64,000 nucleotides of DNA from Alteromonas lipotrueae (GCF_019249215.1 NZ_JAESDI010000004.1:248001-312000); one strand, 5' to 3'. Shown: positions 25,544 to 36,415, numbered from the stretch's first letter. The notes: generated by a model not told the origin, from the sequence alone. A program made the numbers and translations.

Positions 25544-27778
25544 ATGAAAAAGACCTGCGCCATGCTTGTTTCCGCGACTTTGTCTACTCACGTCGCGTTT
25601 GCACAGGAAGCTAATCCAGAATCAGTCTCACCGCTAGCCTTTTGCTCGGTGGAGCCCATTGTCTTTAAAAGCTCTGCACTTATGCCTAAGGGGCATGTAA
25701 AGGTGGAAGCCAACCGAACTGAAATCATCGAAAATAAAGTGGCACTGTTTTCAGGTAATGTTGATATTACGTCTGATAGCGCCATCATTAGTGCGTCTCA
25801 AGCACAAGTCAATGGCAATGGTGAAGACGTACTGGCAAAAGGCGATGTGCATTTTCGCGATGCACAGTTAAGCGTAGAAAGTGATGCGGTGTCGCTTCGT
25901 TCAAAAGAAGAACGCTTAGAAATGCAAAATACCCGTTATCAATTGACCGGGTTTGTTGGACAAGGTGCTGCCGAAGACATATTGGTTGATACCAATGAAG
26001 GTATTATTTTACAGGAAGTGAGTTTTACTACCTGCCCTGAAGGCCATGAAGATTGGATGATTCGGGCAAGTGAGATCAGTATTGAAAAAGGCACAGCATG
26101 GGGTAAAGCGAAACATACTCGGTTCTATATTGCGGATGTTCCTGTTTTCTACCTTCCTTATTTTGCATTCCCTGTAAGTAATGAACGTCAAACGGGCTTA
26201 TTGTTTCCAGAGATAACAAGCTCTAGCAATGCAGGTATTGATTACACTCAGCCGTTCTATTGGAATATAGCCCCTAATTTTGACATGACCATTTCGCCTC
26301 GGGTGATGACCCAGCGTGGTGTTCAGCTAAATACAGAGTTTCGTTACCTAACTGAAAAAAGTGAAGGAACGGCTTACGTCGAGTACTTGCCAAGTGACAG
26401 TGATATTGACGGCTCACCCGATCGATACTTCTACCGTTTACAGCACCAAGGGCAACTTAATGAAAATTGGGTGTTGGGAGTAGACTTCAACGGATTAAGC
26501 GATGATAACTATATTGTCGATTTAGGCTCTGATTATTATAACAGCGCAGATACACACCTTTACCGTACCGTAAGCCTGGGTTATTACACCCGTGATTTAA
26601 CGGTAAATATGCAAATAAAAGACTTCGAAATATTGGGTGATACCGCCGATAGTTACCGTGCGTTACCAGAAGTTAAGATTGATTATCGCACGCCTTTTGG
26701 TCGCTATTTCGAATTTAGTGTGAACTCTGAACTAGCGTATTTTGATAACACTTCCGAAACCGCACCAACAGCAACCCGCTTTCATGTAGCCCCTACCCTT
26801 GCTATGCCTATTCGTGCTGCATGGGGTGAATTTGTTGCTGAAACCACCGTGTTGCAAACTGTCTATAAACAAGAAAATATTCAAGATACTGACTTAGAAG
26901 AAAATGTAGAGCGTACTTTAGGTCAAGCTCGCCTATTCGGGGCGCTGTATTTCGAAAAAGATTCTTCATGGTTTGGTAAAGATACCGCCATGACGTTAGA
27001 ACCTAAAATTCAGTATCTTTACACCTCGTATGAAGACCAAACAGCGATTGGGCTGTATGACTCAACGCCTCTGTTAACCGACGTTGAAGGGTTATTCAGA
27101 GGACAAGAATTTACCGGATTGGATAGAATTTCAGATAACAACCAAGTTACCCTCGGCATAACCAGCCGAATATTGGATAAAAACAATAGGGAACAATTTG
27201 TACTTAGCTTGGGTCAGATATTCTACCTTGAAGATAACAAGGTCATTGCCGCGACTAAAAATCAAGACCGTTCGGCGCTAGCCGCTGAGATGGACTGGCG
27301 GTTTAACAAAAACTGGTACGCCCATTCTGATATTCAAGTGACCACCGACACCGACAAAGTTGACTTAAGCAGTGTTGGCTTAGAATATCGACAAGATGCA
27401 AAGCGATTTATTCAGTTAAGTCATCGATATGTTCGTGATTTAAGTGGTGAAACCATTGACCAAGTGGGAATATCGGCGAGTTGGCCGATTGCTGAAAACT
27501 GGCAATGGGTGGGTCGAACTTACCGTGACATTGAGCGCGACCGCAGTATTGAGACTTATGCAGGTATCCAGTATGAATCCTGCTGCTGGGCAATACGATT
27601 AGTGGCAGAAAGAAGTTTAAGTAACCGCTACGATTCATCGGGAGAGCAATCTACCGACGATTTCGATACTGGTGTGTCATTACAATTTATATTCAAAGGT
27701 ATCGGTACGTCTGGTACACAAAGAAGCATGTTACAAGATGGCATGTTTGGCTATCGTCAGCCATATAGTTTAAATTAA
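25544..27778 (+). CDS. lptD: LPS-assembly outer membrane protein LptD
   Basis: A 744-residue LptD: signal peptide (1-20, ending HVAFA), periplasmic OstA/beta-jellyroll domain (about 50-190), then a large C-terminal beta-barrel. The four cysteines needed for the two inter-domain disulfides in E. coli LptD are present at equivalent places: Cys34, Cys164 (TTCPEGHEDW) and the adjacent Cys680-Cys681 (YESCCWAI). With LptE it inserts LPS in the outer leaflet. It heads the lptD-surA-pdxA-rsmA-apaG-apaH cluster. A preceding ribosome-binding site is weak. Confidence 0.96.
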   Translation: MKKTCAMLVSATLSTHVAFAQEANPESVSPLAFCSVEPIVFKSSALMPKGHVKVEANRTEIIENKVALFSGNVDITSDSAIISASQAQVNGNGEDVLAKGDVHFRDAQLSVESDAVSLRSKEERLEMQNTRYQLTGFVGQGAAEDILVDTNEGIILQEVSFTTCPEGHEDWMIRASEISIEKGTAWGKAKHTRFYIADVPVFYLPYFAFPVSNERQTGLLFPEITSSSNAGIDYTQPFYWNIAPNFDMTISPRVMTQRGVQLNTEFRYLTEKSEGTAYVEYLPSDSDIDGSPDRYFYRLQHQGQLNENWVLGVDFNGLSDDNYIVDLGSDYYNSADTHLYRTVSLGYYTRDLTVNMQIKDFEILGDTADSYRALPEVKIDYRTPFGRYFEFSVNSELAYFDNTSETAPTATRFHVAPTLAMPIRAAWGEFVAETTVLQTVYKQENIQDTDLEENVERTLGQARLFGALYFEKDSSWFGKDTAMTLEPKIQYLYTSYEDQTAIGLYDSTPLLTDVEGLFRGQEFTGLDRISDNNQVTLGITSRILDKNNREQFVLSLGQIFYLEDNKVIAATKNQDRSALAAEMDWRFNKNWYAHSDIQVTTDTDKVDLSSVGLEYRQDAKRFIQLSHRYVRDLSGETIDQVGISASWPIAENWQWVGRTYRDIERDRSIETYAGIQYESCCWAIRLVAERSLSNRYDSSGEQSTDDFDTGVSLQFIFKGIGTSGTQRSMLQDGMFGYRQPYSLN

Positions 27779-27838
27779 TCCGTTGTAGCGTAGGGAGTAG
27801 CCCTACGTTAAGCATTAACCAATAATAAAAGAGTGAGT

Positions 27839-29119
27839 ATGAAGTTCATAATCCGGGCCTTGTTAGTCAGTGCAGTGTTGTCGTTTAGCAGCTACGCGCA
27901 AGAAGTAATGCTTGACCGCGTAGCGGTTATTGTCGATCAGGGTGTTGTACTTCAAAGTGAAGTAGATGCACTGATGAATGACGTTAAACGTAACGCAGAG
28001 GCAAATGGGCAAGACCTTCCTTCTGACCGCGCACTGCGTACTCAAGCCATTGAGCGTTTGATCACCAAGAGTCTTCAGTTGCAGATGGCACAAAGAATGG
28101 GTATACAAATAAGCGACCCACAGCTTGAACAAACCATTGCAAATATTGCTGCAAACCAAAATACCACGGTCGATGAATTACGCAGACAATTGCGTTTAGA
28201 AGGCATCGCTTATGAAGATTACCGTGAAGATATACGCGAAGAAATCGTGATGGGTGAAGTCCGTCGCGCGAATGTTCGTCGCCGTATTTATATTACCGAT
28301 CAAGAAAGAGAAACCCTTATTGAACTCATGGAACAACAAGGTGCAGAACAAGAAGAATACCGTCTAGGCCACATTCTTGTTGGTTTCCCATCTGATCCTT
28401 CTGACGACCAAATCAATGCAGCAAGAGAGCGAGCAGACAAAGTACTTTCTCTATTAAATTCTGGGTCAGATTTTGCTAAAATAGCTATCGCATCATCATC
28501 AGGTAACGAAGCGTTAGAAGGTGGTGACATGGGTTGGCTGAACATTAACGCTATGCCTACCTTGTTTGCTGAAGCGATTCAGGGTAAAGCAAAAGACGAG
28601 CTAGTCGGCCCTATCCGAAGTGGTGCTGGTTTTCATATCTTGAAAGTATTAGATACTCGAGGCATTGAAAAAGTCACTATTGAAGAGGTTAACTCTCGTC
28701 ATATTCTCGTTAAGCCTTCAATCATACTTAGTGAAGACAAAGCAAAAGCGATGCTAGTTAAGTTCAGAACTCAACTTGAAGCGGGTGAAGTTGAATTTGA
28801 AGAGCTCGCTAAAGAACATTCAGAAGATCCAGGTTCAGCCCTTAAAGGCGGCGAACTTGGTTGGTCAGATCCAAACAACTACGTACCAGCTTTTAAAGAC
28901 GCCCTTGCGCAATTATCAGCCGGTGAATACAGCGACCCAGTACGTTCAGTACACGGTTGGCACTTAATCCAATTAATCGATAGACGTGTAGACGACGCAA
29001 CAGAGCGCCGCAAAGAAGACAAAGCGTATCAGCTTATTTTCAATAGAAAGTTTGCAGAAGAAACGGAAAACTGGTTACGTGAAATGCGCGACGCTGCCTA
29101 CATTGAAGTTATCGAGTAA
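27839..29119 (+). CDS. surA: Periplasmic chaperone/peptidyl-prolyl isomerase SurA
   Basis: A 426-residue SurA. Signal peptide 1-19 (ending SSYA), N-terminal chaperone domain (LDRVAVIVDQGVVLQSEVDAL), two parvulin domains (about 172-275, with YRLGHILVGFP; about 285-385, with SRHILVKPSIIL and LGWSDPNNYVPAF) and a C-terminal helix. It escorts barrel proteins, including LptD, to the BAM complex. The ATG at 27839 with AAGAG upstream is chosen over an in-frame GTG two codons earlier. Confidence 0.96.
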   Translation: MKFIIRALLVSAVLSFSSYAQEVMLDRVAVIVDQGVVLQSEVDALMNDVKRNAEANGQDLPSDRALRTQAIERLITKSLQLQMAQRMGIQISDPQLEQTIANIAANQNTTVDELRRQLRLEGIAYEDYREDIREEIVMGEVRRANVRRRIYITDQERETLIELMEQQGAEQEEYRLGHILVGFPSDPSDDQINAARERADKVLSLLNSGSDFAKIAIASSSGNEALEGGDMGWLNINAMPTLFAEAIQGKAKDELVGPIRSGAGFHILKVLDTRGIEKVTIEEVNSRHILVKPSIILSEDKAKAMLVKFRTQLEAGEVEFEELAKEHSEDPGSALKGGELGWSDPNNYVPAFKDALAQLSAGEYSDPVRSVHGWHLIQLIDRRVDDATERRKEDKAYQLIFNRKFAEETENWLREMRDAAYIEVIE

Positions 29120-29134
29120 TATATAGAAGCATAA

Positions 29135-30118
29135 ATGACACCGATAAAAATTGCAGTAACACCAGGTGAGCCCGCCGGTATTGGGCCAGACTTAATCATA
29201 AAGCTGGCTCAAGAATCATGGCAGGCTCAGTTAGTAGTATTCGCCGATGGCGAAATATTAGAGACCAGAGCGAAAGCACTTGGTTTACCGCTTACATTGC
29301 TTCCTTATGATGCATCAAACCCGCAGGTTCAGCCCGCGGGTTCGCTGTTTATTAAGCAAATAGATAAAGCCGCCGATGTGGTTGCCGGAACCCTAGATAG
29401 CGAGAACGGTTTATACGTAGTAGAAACCCTTCGACAAGCATGCCAAGCAAACATGGAAGGTGACTTTCATGCGGTAGTCACCGGGCCGGTGCACAAGGGC
29501 ATTATCAATAAAGCTGGCGTATCTTTTAGTGGCCATACCGAGTTTTTTGCTTATCAGTCCAATACGATTGATGTTGTCATGTTGTTGGCAACAGAAGGCT
29601 TAAATGTCGCACTAGCAACTACTCATATTCCTTTAGAATATGTGTCTCGCGCCATTACTAAAGAACGCCTTCACAAAGTGCTCCATATTATTAACACCGA
29701 CTTTAAACTAAAATTTGGTGTTCGCAATCCGCATATTTACGTGTGTGGGCTTAACCCCCATGCAGGTGAAGATGGACATATTGGCACAGAAGAAATTCAA
29801 ACCATTATTCCGGCGCTAAACGAGTTACGTGAAGAAGGGCTAAATATTACCGGGCCACTTCCTGCCGATACTATATTTCAGCCTAAATATCTGGAAGATG
29901 CAGACGTTGTGCTAGCGATGTACCACGACCAAGGCCTTCCCGTGCTAAAATATAAAGGGTTTGGTGCTTCGGTTAACATTACCCTTGGCCTCCCATTTAT
30001 AAGAACATCCGTCGATCACGGTACTGCACTCGATTTAGCAGGCCATGGTAATGCCGATCCTGGCAGTTTCAGAAAAGCATTGGAAAAAGCCATTGAGCTT
30101 GCACATCATCAACAATGA
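29135..30118 (+). CDS. pdxA: 4-hydroxythreonine-4-phosphate dehydrogenase PdxA
   Basis: A 327-residue NAD-dependent enzyme of vitamin B6 synthesis; it makes the aminoketone that PdxJ condenses. Signatures are [47 protein letters not shown] and [12 protein letters not shown], which include the metal-binding histidines. It lies 15 bases after surA, and its stop overlaps the rsmA start (ATGA), so it is in the same operon. Confidence 0.96.
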   Translation: MTPIKIAVTPGEPAGIGPDLIIKLAQESWQAQLVVFADGEILETRAKALGLPLTLLPYDASNPQVQPAGSLFIKQIDKAADVVAGTLDSENGLYVVETLRQACQANMEGDFHAVVTGPVHKGIINKAGVSFSGHTEFFAYQSNTIDVVMLLATEGLNVALATTHIPLEYVSRAITKERLHKVLHIINTDFKLKFGVRNPHIYVCGLNPHAGEDGHIGTEEIQTIIPALNELREEGLNITGPLPADTIFQPKYLEDADVVLAMYHDQGLPVLKYKGFGASVNITLGLPFIRTSVDHGTALDLAGHGNADPGSFRKALEKAIELAHHQQ

Positions 30119-30942
30119 GTAAAACACATTTAGGCCACACGGCCAGAAAACGCTTCGGACAAAACTTCCTACACGACGATTATGTGATTGGACAAATCGT
30201 GTCGGCCATTAATCCGCAACACGAACAAAACTTGGTTGAAATAGGCCCCGGATTAGGCGCGCTCACCGATCCAGTTTGCGATGAAGTTGAAGCACTTACC
30301 GTTATCGAGCTTGACCGAGATTTGGCTAAGCGTTTACGAGAACATCCGTTTAACGGCGATAAGCTAACTGTTATTGAACAAGACGCGATGACCATGGATT
30401 TCACTGAGCTGGCTAAAACTATGCACGTGAAAGATAAAGGGTTGCGCGTTTTTGGTAACTTACCGTATAACATTTCAACACCGCTTATGTTTCACCTGTT
30501 CTCTCACGCAGCGTGCGTAGATGACATGCACTTCATGCTACAAAAAGAAGTGGTGAACCGTTTAGCCGCAGGGCATGGCTCTAAAAGCTATGGTCGATTA
30601 TCGGTAATGGCGCAATATTATTGTAAAGTTATGCCGGTACTCAATGTACCACCAGGTGCCTTTAAGCCACCCCCGAAAGTTGATTCTGCGGTAGTACGTC
30701 TAATCCCACATAAAACACCGCCAGTGGATGTGGTATCAGTGGCTACCCTTGAGCGAGTATGCGCACAGGCGTTCAATCAACGTCGCAAAACAATACGAAA
30801 TTCGCTGAAAGAAAGTCTTACTGAAGCACAAATCAGCGCGCTGGGTATAAACCCAACCGTAAGGGCTGAAGTACTATCCTTGCAGGATTTCGCCACATTA
30901 GCGAATGCAGTATCAGCGTTAGAAGAAGCACAAGAAAATTAA
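30115..30942 (+). CDS. rsmA: 16S rRNA dimethyladenosine transferase RsmA (KsgA)
   Basis: A 275-residue SAM-dependent enzyme that dimethylates A1518 and A1519 in helix 45 of 16S rRNA. Motifs: [20 protein letters not shown] (SAM loop), [10 protein letters not shown] (catalytic NLPY), and [13 protein letters not shown]. Normal length, start overlapping pdxA by four bases. Confidence 0.97.
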   Translation: MSKTHLGHTARKRFGQNFLHDDYVIGQIVSAINPQHEQNLVEIGPGLGALTDPVCDEVEALTVIELDRDLAKRLREHPFNGDKLTVIEQDAMTMDFTELAKTMHVKDKGLRVFGNLPYNISTPLMFHLFSHAACVDDMHFMLQKEVVNRLAAGHGSKSYGRLSVMAQYYCKVMPVLNVPPGAFKPPPKVDSAVVRLIPHKTPPVDVVSVATLERVCAQAFNQRRKTIRNSLKESLTEAQISALGINPTVRAEVLSLQDFATLANAVSALEEAQEN

Positions 30943-30951
30943 AGTTAGCTT

Positions 30952-31326
30952 ATGAATGAGTCTGAAATTAAGGTGCGGGTGAAAACCCGTCACCTGCCCG
31001 AGCACCTCCCCTCTGATTCGCCACAATTTGCGTTCGCTTATCACGTGACCATTGTGAATGACAGCCAAGAAACGGTTCAACTTATTAATCGTTACTGGCA
31101 AATTACCGATGCTAACGGTAAAACATCAGAGGTGAGCGGCTCAGGTGTTGTTGGAAAACAGCCTATATTAAAACCAGGCGAAGATTTTGACTATACCAGT
31201 GGGGCTGTACTTGATACCCCTGTAGGTAATATGCAAGGCTATTACGAAATGGAGCGTGAAAACGGGGAACGTTTTCGAGTTCCGATTGAAGTATTCCGTT
31301 TAGCGGTTCCCAACATTCTTCACTGA
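30952..31326 (+). CDS. apaG: ApaG protein
   Basis: A 124-residue ApaG/F-box-associated-type beta-sandwich protein: FAFAYHVTIVNDSQETVQLINRYW and EVSGSGVVGKQPILKPGEDF (split around residue 50-75), then GNMQGYYEME. Its role is uncertain; it is cotranscribed with rsmA and apaH in many gammaproteobacteria, as here (9 bases after rsmA). Confidence 0.96.
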   Translation: MNESEIKVRVKTRHLPEHLPSDSPQFAFAYHVTIVNDSQETVQLINRYWQITDANGKTSEVSGSGVVGKQPILKPGEDFDYTSGAVLDTPVGNMQGYYEMERENGERFRVPIEVFRLAVPNILH

Positions 31327-31338
31327 TTTTTGAGATTT

Positions 31339-32154
31339 ATGACTTATCGCAACACCTTCGTCGTGGGTGATATTCAAGGCTGTTATCGCGGGCTACAGCA
31401 ACTGCTGGAGAAAGCCGAATTCTCTGCGGATAAAGATAAACTCTTCGCCGTTGGCGACCTAGTTGCCAGAGGCGAAGACTCGTTAAGCACCTTAAGGTTT
31501 CTAAAAAGCTTAGGTAGCAGTTTCGAGACAGTGCTAGGAAATCACGACCTTCACTTGCTGGCGGTAGCGAACAACATTCGCAAACCTAAGAAAGCTGATA
31601 ACCTTGAGCCTTTACTTAATGCTCCCGACTTAAAAGCACTACTCGATTGGCTTCGTCAATTTCCCTTAGCTAAAAAAATTAATGCTAACCATACCATCGT
31701 ACATGCCGGTCTCTACCCACATTGGAGTACTGACACCCTCGTCAGCTTAAGCGATGAAGTTAGCAAACAGTTACAAGCGAAGCACTATACTGACTTTTTA
31801 AAAAACATGTACGGCAACACACCGGTCACGTGGTCTGATAAACTTGAAGGTGTACCACGAACCCGCTTTATTGTGAACGCATGCACTAGAATGCGCTTTC
31901 TAAACGCAGATAATAGTTTAGAGTTTGAGACCAAAACCCACCCTGCTCAAGCTTCGAAATCGGTTACGCCTTGGTTCAAGATAGACAATGCTCACCTCCA
32001 GGCGCAAGAACAGGTTCTTTTCGGTCATTGGGCTGCACTAAACAGCGAGACGCAAGATAATCGTTTTGTCGCGCTAGATACCGGGTATGTTTGGGGTCAA
32101 GAAATGACCATGCTGGATATCAATACAGGTAAACTCATCAGAGTACATGCGTAA
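31339..32154 (+). CDS. apaH: Symmetrical diadenosine tetraphosphatase ApaH
   Basis: A 271-residue metallophosphoesterase that splits Ap4A into two ADP. The metal-binding motifs are GDIQGCYRGL, GDLVARGEDS, GNHDLHLLAV and VHAGLYPHW. The ATG at 31339 is chosen over an in-frame TTG at 31330; it lies 12 bases after the apaG stop. Last gene of the lptD cluster. The recurring GDLVNRG residue Asn is Ala here (VARGE), a small departure from the E. coli protein. Confidence 0.95.
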   Translation: MTYRNTFVVGDIQGCYRGLQQLLEKAEFSADKDKLFAVGDLVARGEDSLSTLRFLKSLGSSFETVLGNHDLHLLAVANNIRKPKKADNLEPLLNAPDLKALLDWLRQFPLAKKINANHTIVHAGLYPHWSTDTLVSLSDEVSKQLQAKHYTDFLKNMYGNTPVTWSDKLEGVPRTRFIVNACTRMRFLNADNSLEFETKTHPAQASKSVTPWFKIDNAHLQAQEQVLFGHWAALNSETQDNRFVALDTGYVWGQEMTMLDINTGKLIRVHA

Positions 32155-32209
32155 TTTGCTTAATTGATGCAGCAGACTACTAAATCGCATATTCTTGTGC
32201 TTTACTTGT

Positions 32210-32236
32210 TAACTTAATGGCTTACCTGCCGATACT
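32210..32236 (+). promoter_or_regulatory. Candidate FliA (sigma-28) promoter of the chemoreceptor gene
   Basis: GCCGATAC (32229-32236) matches 7 of 8 bases of the sigma-28 -10 consensus GCCGATAA. Eleven bases upstream is TAACTTAA (32210-32217), a weaker match to TAAAGTTT that keeps TAA. FliA promoters are usual for chemoreceptor genes. The leader would be about 135 nt. A TATAAT at 32257-32262 lacks a fitting -35 but could be an alternative sigma-70 site. Confidence 0.5.
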
Positions 32237-32380
32237 TTGGTTATATACGTTAGTCTATAATCCCATTACCGTTCATGTTATACATTTTAATACCTTCCTC
32301 TAGGGCATTGGGGTGTATTTTGGACGTAGTGCGGGGTAGTATCGTCACGCAAAAAAATAAAAAATAGTCTAGGAGTTTCA

Positions 32381-34405
32381 ATGAAGATTACAGTAGCCAC
32401 TCGCGTAATCGGCGGTTTTGTAGCAATTACTTGTCTACTGATTGTCATTAGCGTTGTTTCGTTGTTCAACCTCAATTCCATCGGTTCAGCAACCGAAGAG
32501 GTAAATGACATAGCGCTTCCTACAGTAGCGGGTAGTAACGCCCTAAAAGCGAACTTCCTAAACATGGGTAGATTGACGTTCGAAGCCTATATTGAAGAAG
32601 ATTTATCGGGTCTTCAAGAAAAGCGCACAGCATTCAATAAAAGCCGAGATATGTTCGAAGCTGAATATAAAAAGCTTGCCAGTGCAGTTGCCGACGAACC
32701 TGAACTTCAACGTAAATTGAATAGCATTCGTGCCTCCTATGACAATTACATAAAGAATGTTGAAGCGGTTTATCTGAATCACCAAAAATTTATGGACATT
32801 CGCAACACCATTGACGATCGACTAGGTGACGCTGAAGATAACGCTGACGATGCATCTACTTACTTACTAGACTTCTCTGACCTAGATACAGTGCAAAGCG
32901 ATCCTAACCTTAGACGCGCAGCCGACATTGGTAGTCAACTAGAAACCTCACTACTCTCTCTACTTACCGTTTCATATGAATACGTAAAGACCGAAACTAT
33001 CGTACGCTCACAAACCCTAGGTAACGAAGTTGACTTGGTGGTAGACAAGGTTGCTACTTTGCTTAGTGATATGGGCCAAGCAGCTGGACAGCGAGATCAA
33101 TCTGGTACCCTTAGCGATATTAATGAATTGGTAAACGGTGCCCTAAACGCTATTAAAGCCAGTGACGGCGTTATGGCGCTGCATGTAGAAAGACTAGAGC
33201 GCAGAAATGATTCTGAAAGTGCGCTGAATGCGTCAGATAAAAATATTGCGAACGGTATTGTGGAACTTGAGCAGCTTCTCGCCCTTGCAGATGCCAAAGC
33301 AAAAGACATCGAAAACCAAGTTAACAGCGCTATCACTACAGGTAATATTATTATTAGTGCAGTGGTTATTCTCTCTATCGCGATAGCTATCATTATTGGT
33401 TACATAACAGTACGCGCGATTACTCGCCCGCTTTACCGCGTGAACGAATTACTTACCGTGGCATCATCTGGAGACTTAACACATCGCCTAGACGATTCTG
33501 CTCAAGATGAGTTTGGCTTATTAGCTAAAAACTGTAATAACCTAATTGGCAACCTCAAAGAGCTGATTTCAGGAATTAATACCCGTGCAGAGCAACTTGC
33601 CGCGGCATCAGAACAAACCTCAGCCGTTACCGCGCAAACCACGCATTCAATTCAAGATCAAAAGTCACAAATTGGTCAAGTGGCAACGGCCACTACAGAA
33701 ATGCATTCTACCTCGCAATTGGTAGTGCAAAACGCTGAAGATACACTGAGTCAAATTCGCCATGCTGACGCAGAAGCTGAAAATGTACGTCAAATCTCGC
33801 TTGAGAATAAACGTATTATCGAAATTCTTGCAAAAGACGTACAAGACGCAGCAGATGTTATTAACAAACTTCATCAAGACAGCGCCAGCATCGGTGGCAT
33901 TCTTGATGTTATCCGCGGCGTGGCCGACCAAACTAACCTTCTAGCCTTGAATGCGGCCATTGAAGCTGCACGTGCGGGTGAGCAAGGTAGAGGCTTTGCG
34001 GTAGTTGCTGATGAAGTACGTACGCTAGCGAGCCGTACGCAACAGTCTACGCAAGAAATTAACGCTATGATTGAGGTGCTTCAAGCGGGTGCTGAACGCG
34101 CGGTATCGGTAATGAATCAAGGTAAAGAGCAGACCGTAGCGTGTGTCGAGCAAACGGAAAAAGCGACTCAGGCGCTTGATATTATTTCTGAAGCTGTACA
34201 TAAAGCCCACGACGTAAGTTCTCAAATTGAACAATCAGCACGTGAGCAAAATACCGTGTCTCAAGAAATTAGCGAGAAGCTTGAAACTATCGTTAATATT
34301 GCTGAAGAAACTACGTCGGGTGCTCAGCAAACCTCTGACTCTAGCCACGAAGTGGCAAGGCTTGCTGAAGAACTACAGCAATCTATCCGTCAGTTTAAGG
34401 TATAA
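32381..34405 (+). CDS. Methyl-accepting chemotaxis protein with large helical periplasmic sensor
   Basis: A 674-residue transmembrane chemoreceptor. TM1 is at about 10-30, followed by a periplasmic all-helical region of about 290 residues, compatible with a helical bimodular (HBM) or long four-helix sensor. TM2 is at about 323-346 ([20 protein letters not shown]), then a HAMP domain ([20 protein letters not shown]), and the signalling hairpin with the tip [20 protein letters not shown]. The C-terminus has no NWETF-type CheR tether. HBM receptors are known for organic acids or polyamines, but the ligand is not predictable. An AGGAG site precedes the ATG. Confidence 0.93.
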   Translation: MKITVATRVIGGFVAITCLLIVISVVSLFNLNSIGSATEEVNDIALPTVAGSNALKANFLNMGRLTFEAYIEEDLSGLQEKRTAFNKSRDMFEAEYKKLASAVADEPELQRKLNSIRASYDNYIKNVEAVYLNHQKFMDIRNTIDDRLGDAEDNADDASTYLLDFSDLDTVQSDPNLRRAADIGSQLETSLLSLLTVSYEYVKTETIVRSQTLGNEVDLVVDKVATLLSDMGQAAGQRDQSGTLSDINELVNGALNAIKASDGVMALHVERLERRNDSESALNASDKNIANGIVELEQLLALADAKAKDIENQVNSAITTGNIIISAVVILSIAIAIIIGYITVRAITRPLYRVNELLTVASSGDLTHRLDDSAQDEFGLLAKNCNNLIGNLKELISGINTRAEQLAAASEQTSAVTAQTTHSIQDQKSQIGQVATATTEMHSTSQLVVQNAEDTLSQIRHADAEAENVRQISLENKRIIEILAKDVQDAADVINKLHQDSASIGGILDVIRGVADQTNLLALNAAIEAARAGEQGRGFAVVADEVRTLASRTQQSTQEINAMIEVLQAGAERAVSVMNQGKEQTVACVEQTEKATQALDIISEAVHKAHDVSSQIEQSAREQNTVSQEISEKLETIVNIAEETTSGAQQTSDSSHEVARLAEELQQSIRQFKV

Positions 34406-34450
34406 CACCACATTGGGTATTTAGTGTCATTGAATACTCTACGTTAAATG

Positions 34451-34480
34451 AAAAAGGGAAGGTTAACACCTTCCCTTTTT
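34451..34480. terminator. Bidirectional terminator between the MCP gene and lysC
   Basis: Perfect 13-bp stem AAAAAGGGAAGGT / ACCTTCCCTTTTT with a TAAC loop. It has T-tracts on both strands and serves the two convergent genes, 46 bases after the MCP stop and 25 bases after the lysC stop. Confidence 0.95.
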
Positions 34481-34504
34481 TGTATATGAAAAACACATAA
34501 CACG

Positions 34505-35869
34505 CTACTCAAAGAGCGCTTTATGTAAATCCTTCACTATTTTATCGCTGTCTGTTTCATTCACTAGGAATGAAAGGTTGTGCGGGTTAGCACCGAAACA
34601 AATCATGCGTAAGTTAAAGTCAGATACCGCAGCAAAAATCTTGCTAGACACCCCAATTGCGGTTTGCATGTGGTTACCCACCACCGTGACTAAGTCGTAA
34701 CCGTTCTCTACTTTCACATCACAGATAGTTTCAAGTTCTGCAATGGTTTCTTTATTTAAGCGCTGTGCCACTGAATTGGCAGGATTATCTAAGGTAAACG
34801 ACACCGAGATTTCTGATGTAGTCACCAAGTCCACACTTAGCTTGTGCTTAGCAATAATGGCAAAAACCTGCTGTAGGAAGCCCTGTGCGTACATCATCTT
34901 AGGTGTTTTCACTGTTACCATAACTTGGTCTTTACGGCGAGTAATGGCACGATAAGGTGGCTCTTCCACGCAATCTCGAACAATCCAAGTACCGCCTTTT
35001 TCTGGCTCTTTACTTGAACCTACAAACACTTTAATGTTTTTACGAAGGGCTGGTTCCATGGTGGCAGGATGCAGTACCTTAGCACCAAAGGTCGCCATCT
35101 CAGCCGCTTCCTCAAAACTAAGCTCTGGCAATGGGCGAGCCGCAGCAGTAATACGTGGGTCGGTGGTATAAACCCCTATCACATCGGTCCATATTTCACA
35201 GGCATCGGCATCTAAGGCTTCAGCAATAAGCGCAGCCGTAAAGTCAGAACCGCCACGCCCCAATGTAGTAGTGCGACCTTCATCATCGGCGCCCACAAAC
35301 CCTTGTGTAACCACAATGGCATTTTCAATTTCAGGGGCCAGCAATTGCTTTGCCAAAGCTTCAATAGTGTCTATCTGTGGCACTGCTTCACCAAATTCAC
35401 TGTCGGTGCGCAAGACTTTGCGTACATCGAAGTTCATGGTAGTCACATTTTGTTCGGCTACTTTTTGTTCGGCTAAGACTGCACTGAACATCAATGACGA
35501 CATGCGCTCACCCATAGAAAGCAACTGATCTTTCAAATCGTTTCTATGTAAAATCTCTTCGTGGAATGCTAGCGATTTCATTTCATCTAGCAAATCATTT
35601 AGCTTGCTTTCAACCGAGCTCTTATCTGCAAGCTTGTTGAGAATGGCAAGTTCAATATCAACAATAGATTGGCAAGTAGATTCTATTTGCTCTTGGGTAA
35701 GTGGGCTGTGCGCTAAATTCACCAGGTGGTTTGTCACCCCTGCTGATGCGCTGACTACCACGATACGGGTCGCACTGTTTGAGGCAACAATTCGCGCACA
35801 GTTTTGCATCACTTCATAGTTCGCAACACTGGTTCCGCCGAACTTGGCGATGGTTAAAGCATTTGCCAC
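34505..35869 (-). CDS. lysC: Aspartokinase III-type (monofunctional, lysine-sensitive)
   Basis: A 454-residue aspartate kinase: kinase domain (IAKFGGTSVANYE, LGRGGSDFTAALIAEAL, FGAKVLHPATM) followed by two C-terminal ACT domains (about 305-450, LVTVVGNHMQ, ICFGANPHNLSFLV). It makes aspartyl phosphate, the entry to lysine, methionine and threonine synthesis, and the family is inhibited by lysine. The start is GTG at 35869 with GGAG seven bases before. The upstream gap to the DUF192 gene is only 72 bp, too short for a lysine riboswitch, so feedback is probably allosteric; cotranscription with DUF192 is likely. Confidence 0.95.
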   Translation of the reverse strand: MANALTIAKFGGTSVANYEVMQNCARIVASNSATRIVVVSASAGVTNHLVNLAHSPLTQEQIESTCQSIVDIELAILNKLADKSSVESKLNDLLDEMKSLAFHEEILHRNDLKDQLLSMGERMSSLMFSAVLAEQKVAEQNVTTMNFDVRKVLRTDSEFGEAVPQIDTIEALAKQLLAPEIENAIVVTQGFVGADDEGRTTTLGRGGSDFTAALIAEALDADACEIWTDVIGVYTTDPRITAAARPLPELSFEEAAEMATFGAKVLHPATMEPALRKNIKVFVGSSKEPEKGGTWIVRDCVEEPPYRAITRRKDQVMVTVKTPKMMYAQGFLQQVFAIIAKHKLSVDLVTTSEISVSFTLDNPANSVAQRLNKETIAELETICDVKVENGYDLVTVVGNHMQTAIGVSSKIFAAVSDFNLRMICFGANPHNLSFLVNETDSDKIVKDLHKALFE

Positions 35870-35941
35870 GATTTTACTCCGAATTTCTTTTACCGAGCAT
35901 ACTGCTCGATACCGACCGGCGAATTAATTATTCGCACCGGT

Positions 35942-36391
35942 TTAACGATTAATTTCTATCTGGTCACCCACACTTATATTGTGTGAAGCGAACCACCCTT
36001 GGTTCATTTCTAGCGCGTAGAGTACCTCTTTAGTTGCCTGCACTGACGTTAGGTCGTGAGGCTCTAGAGGTTTTATATCTGTAATTACGCCATTTCTGTC
36101 GATATAGGCGACATCTAAAGCAACATTGGTATTCTTCATCCACATGCTGGCGTATCGCGGCGATGCAAATTTAAAGAACATTCCACAGTCATCACACAGT
36201 GATTCTCTGAACATTAACCCTTGAGCACGTTGTTCAAAAGAATGCGCGTATTCCATTTGGTAAAGTTTTCCATCAATCGTTAAAGTAACTTGATCAAACT
36301 TTACGCTAGGTTCCATTTGCGCGCTGGCATTTAAAGCGCCATACCCTAGAAGCACAAAAAGCGCGATTGCGATGACAGTAGTTTTAGCCAT
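35942..36391 (-). CDS. Exported DUF192 protein
   Basis: A 149-residue protein with signal peptide (about 1-24, ending ALNASA) and a DUF192 domain: YAHSFEQRAQGLMFRESL, GMFFKFASPRYASMWMKNT, LDVAYIDRNGVI, ALEMNQGWFASHNISVGD. Members are small secreted or periplasmic beta-barrel-like proteins of unknown function; two cysteines (CDDC) could form a disulfide or bind metal. It lies between acnB and lysC on the same strand, after the acnB terminator. Confidence 0.88.
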   Translation of the reverse strand: MAKTTVIAIALFVLLGYGALNASAQMEPSVKFDQVTLTIDGKLYQMEYAHSFEQRAQGLMFRESLCDDCGMFFKFASPRYASMWMKNTNVALDVAYIDRNGVITDIKPLEPHDLTSVQATKEVLYALEMNQGWFASHNISVGDQIEINR

Positions 36392-36415
36392 TAGACATTC
36401 CTTTTACCCATAAAA

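Noticed and set aside
35870-35941. Possible lysine riboswitch before lysC
   Set aside because: The gap is only 72 bp and shows two short hairpins, not the roughly 170-nt five-helix lysine aptamer.
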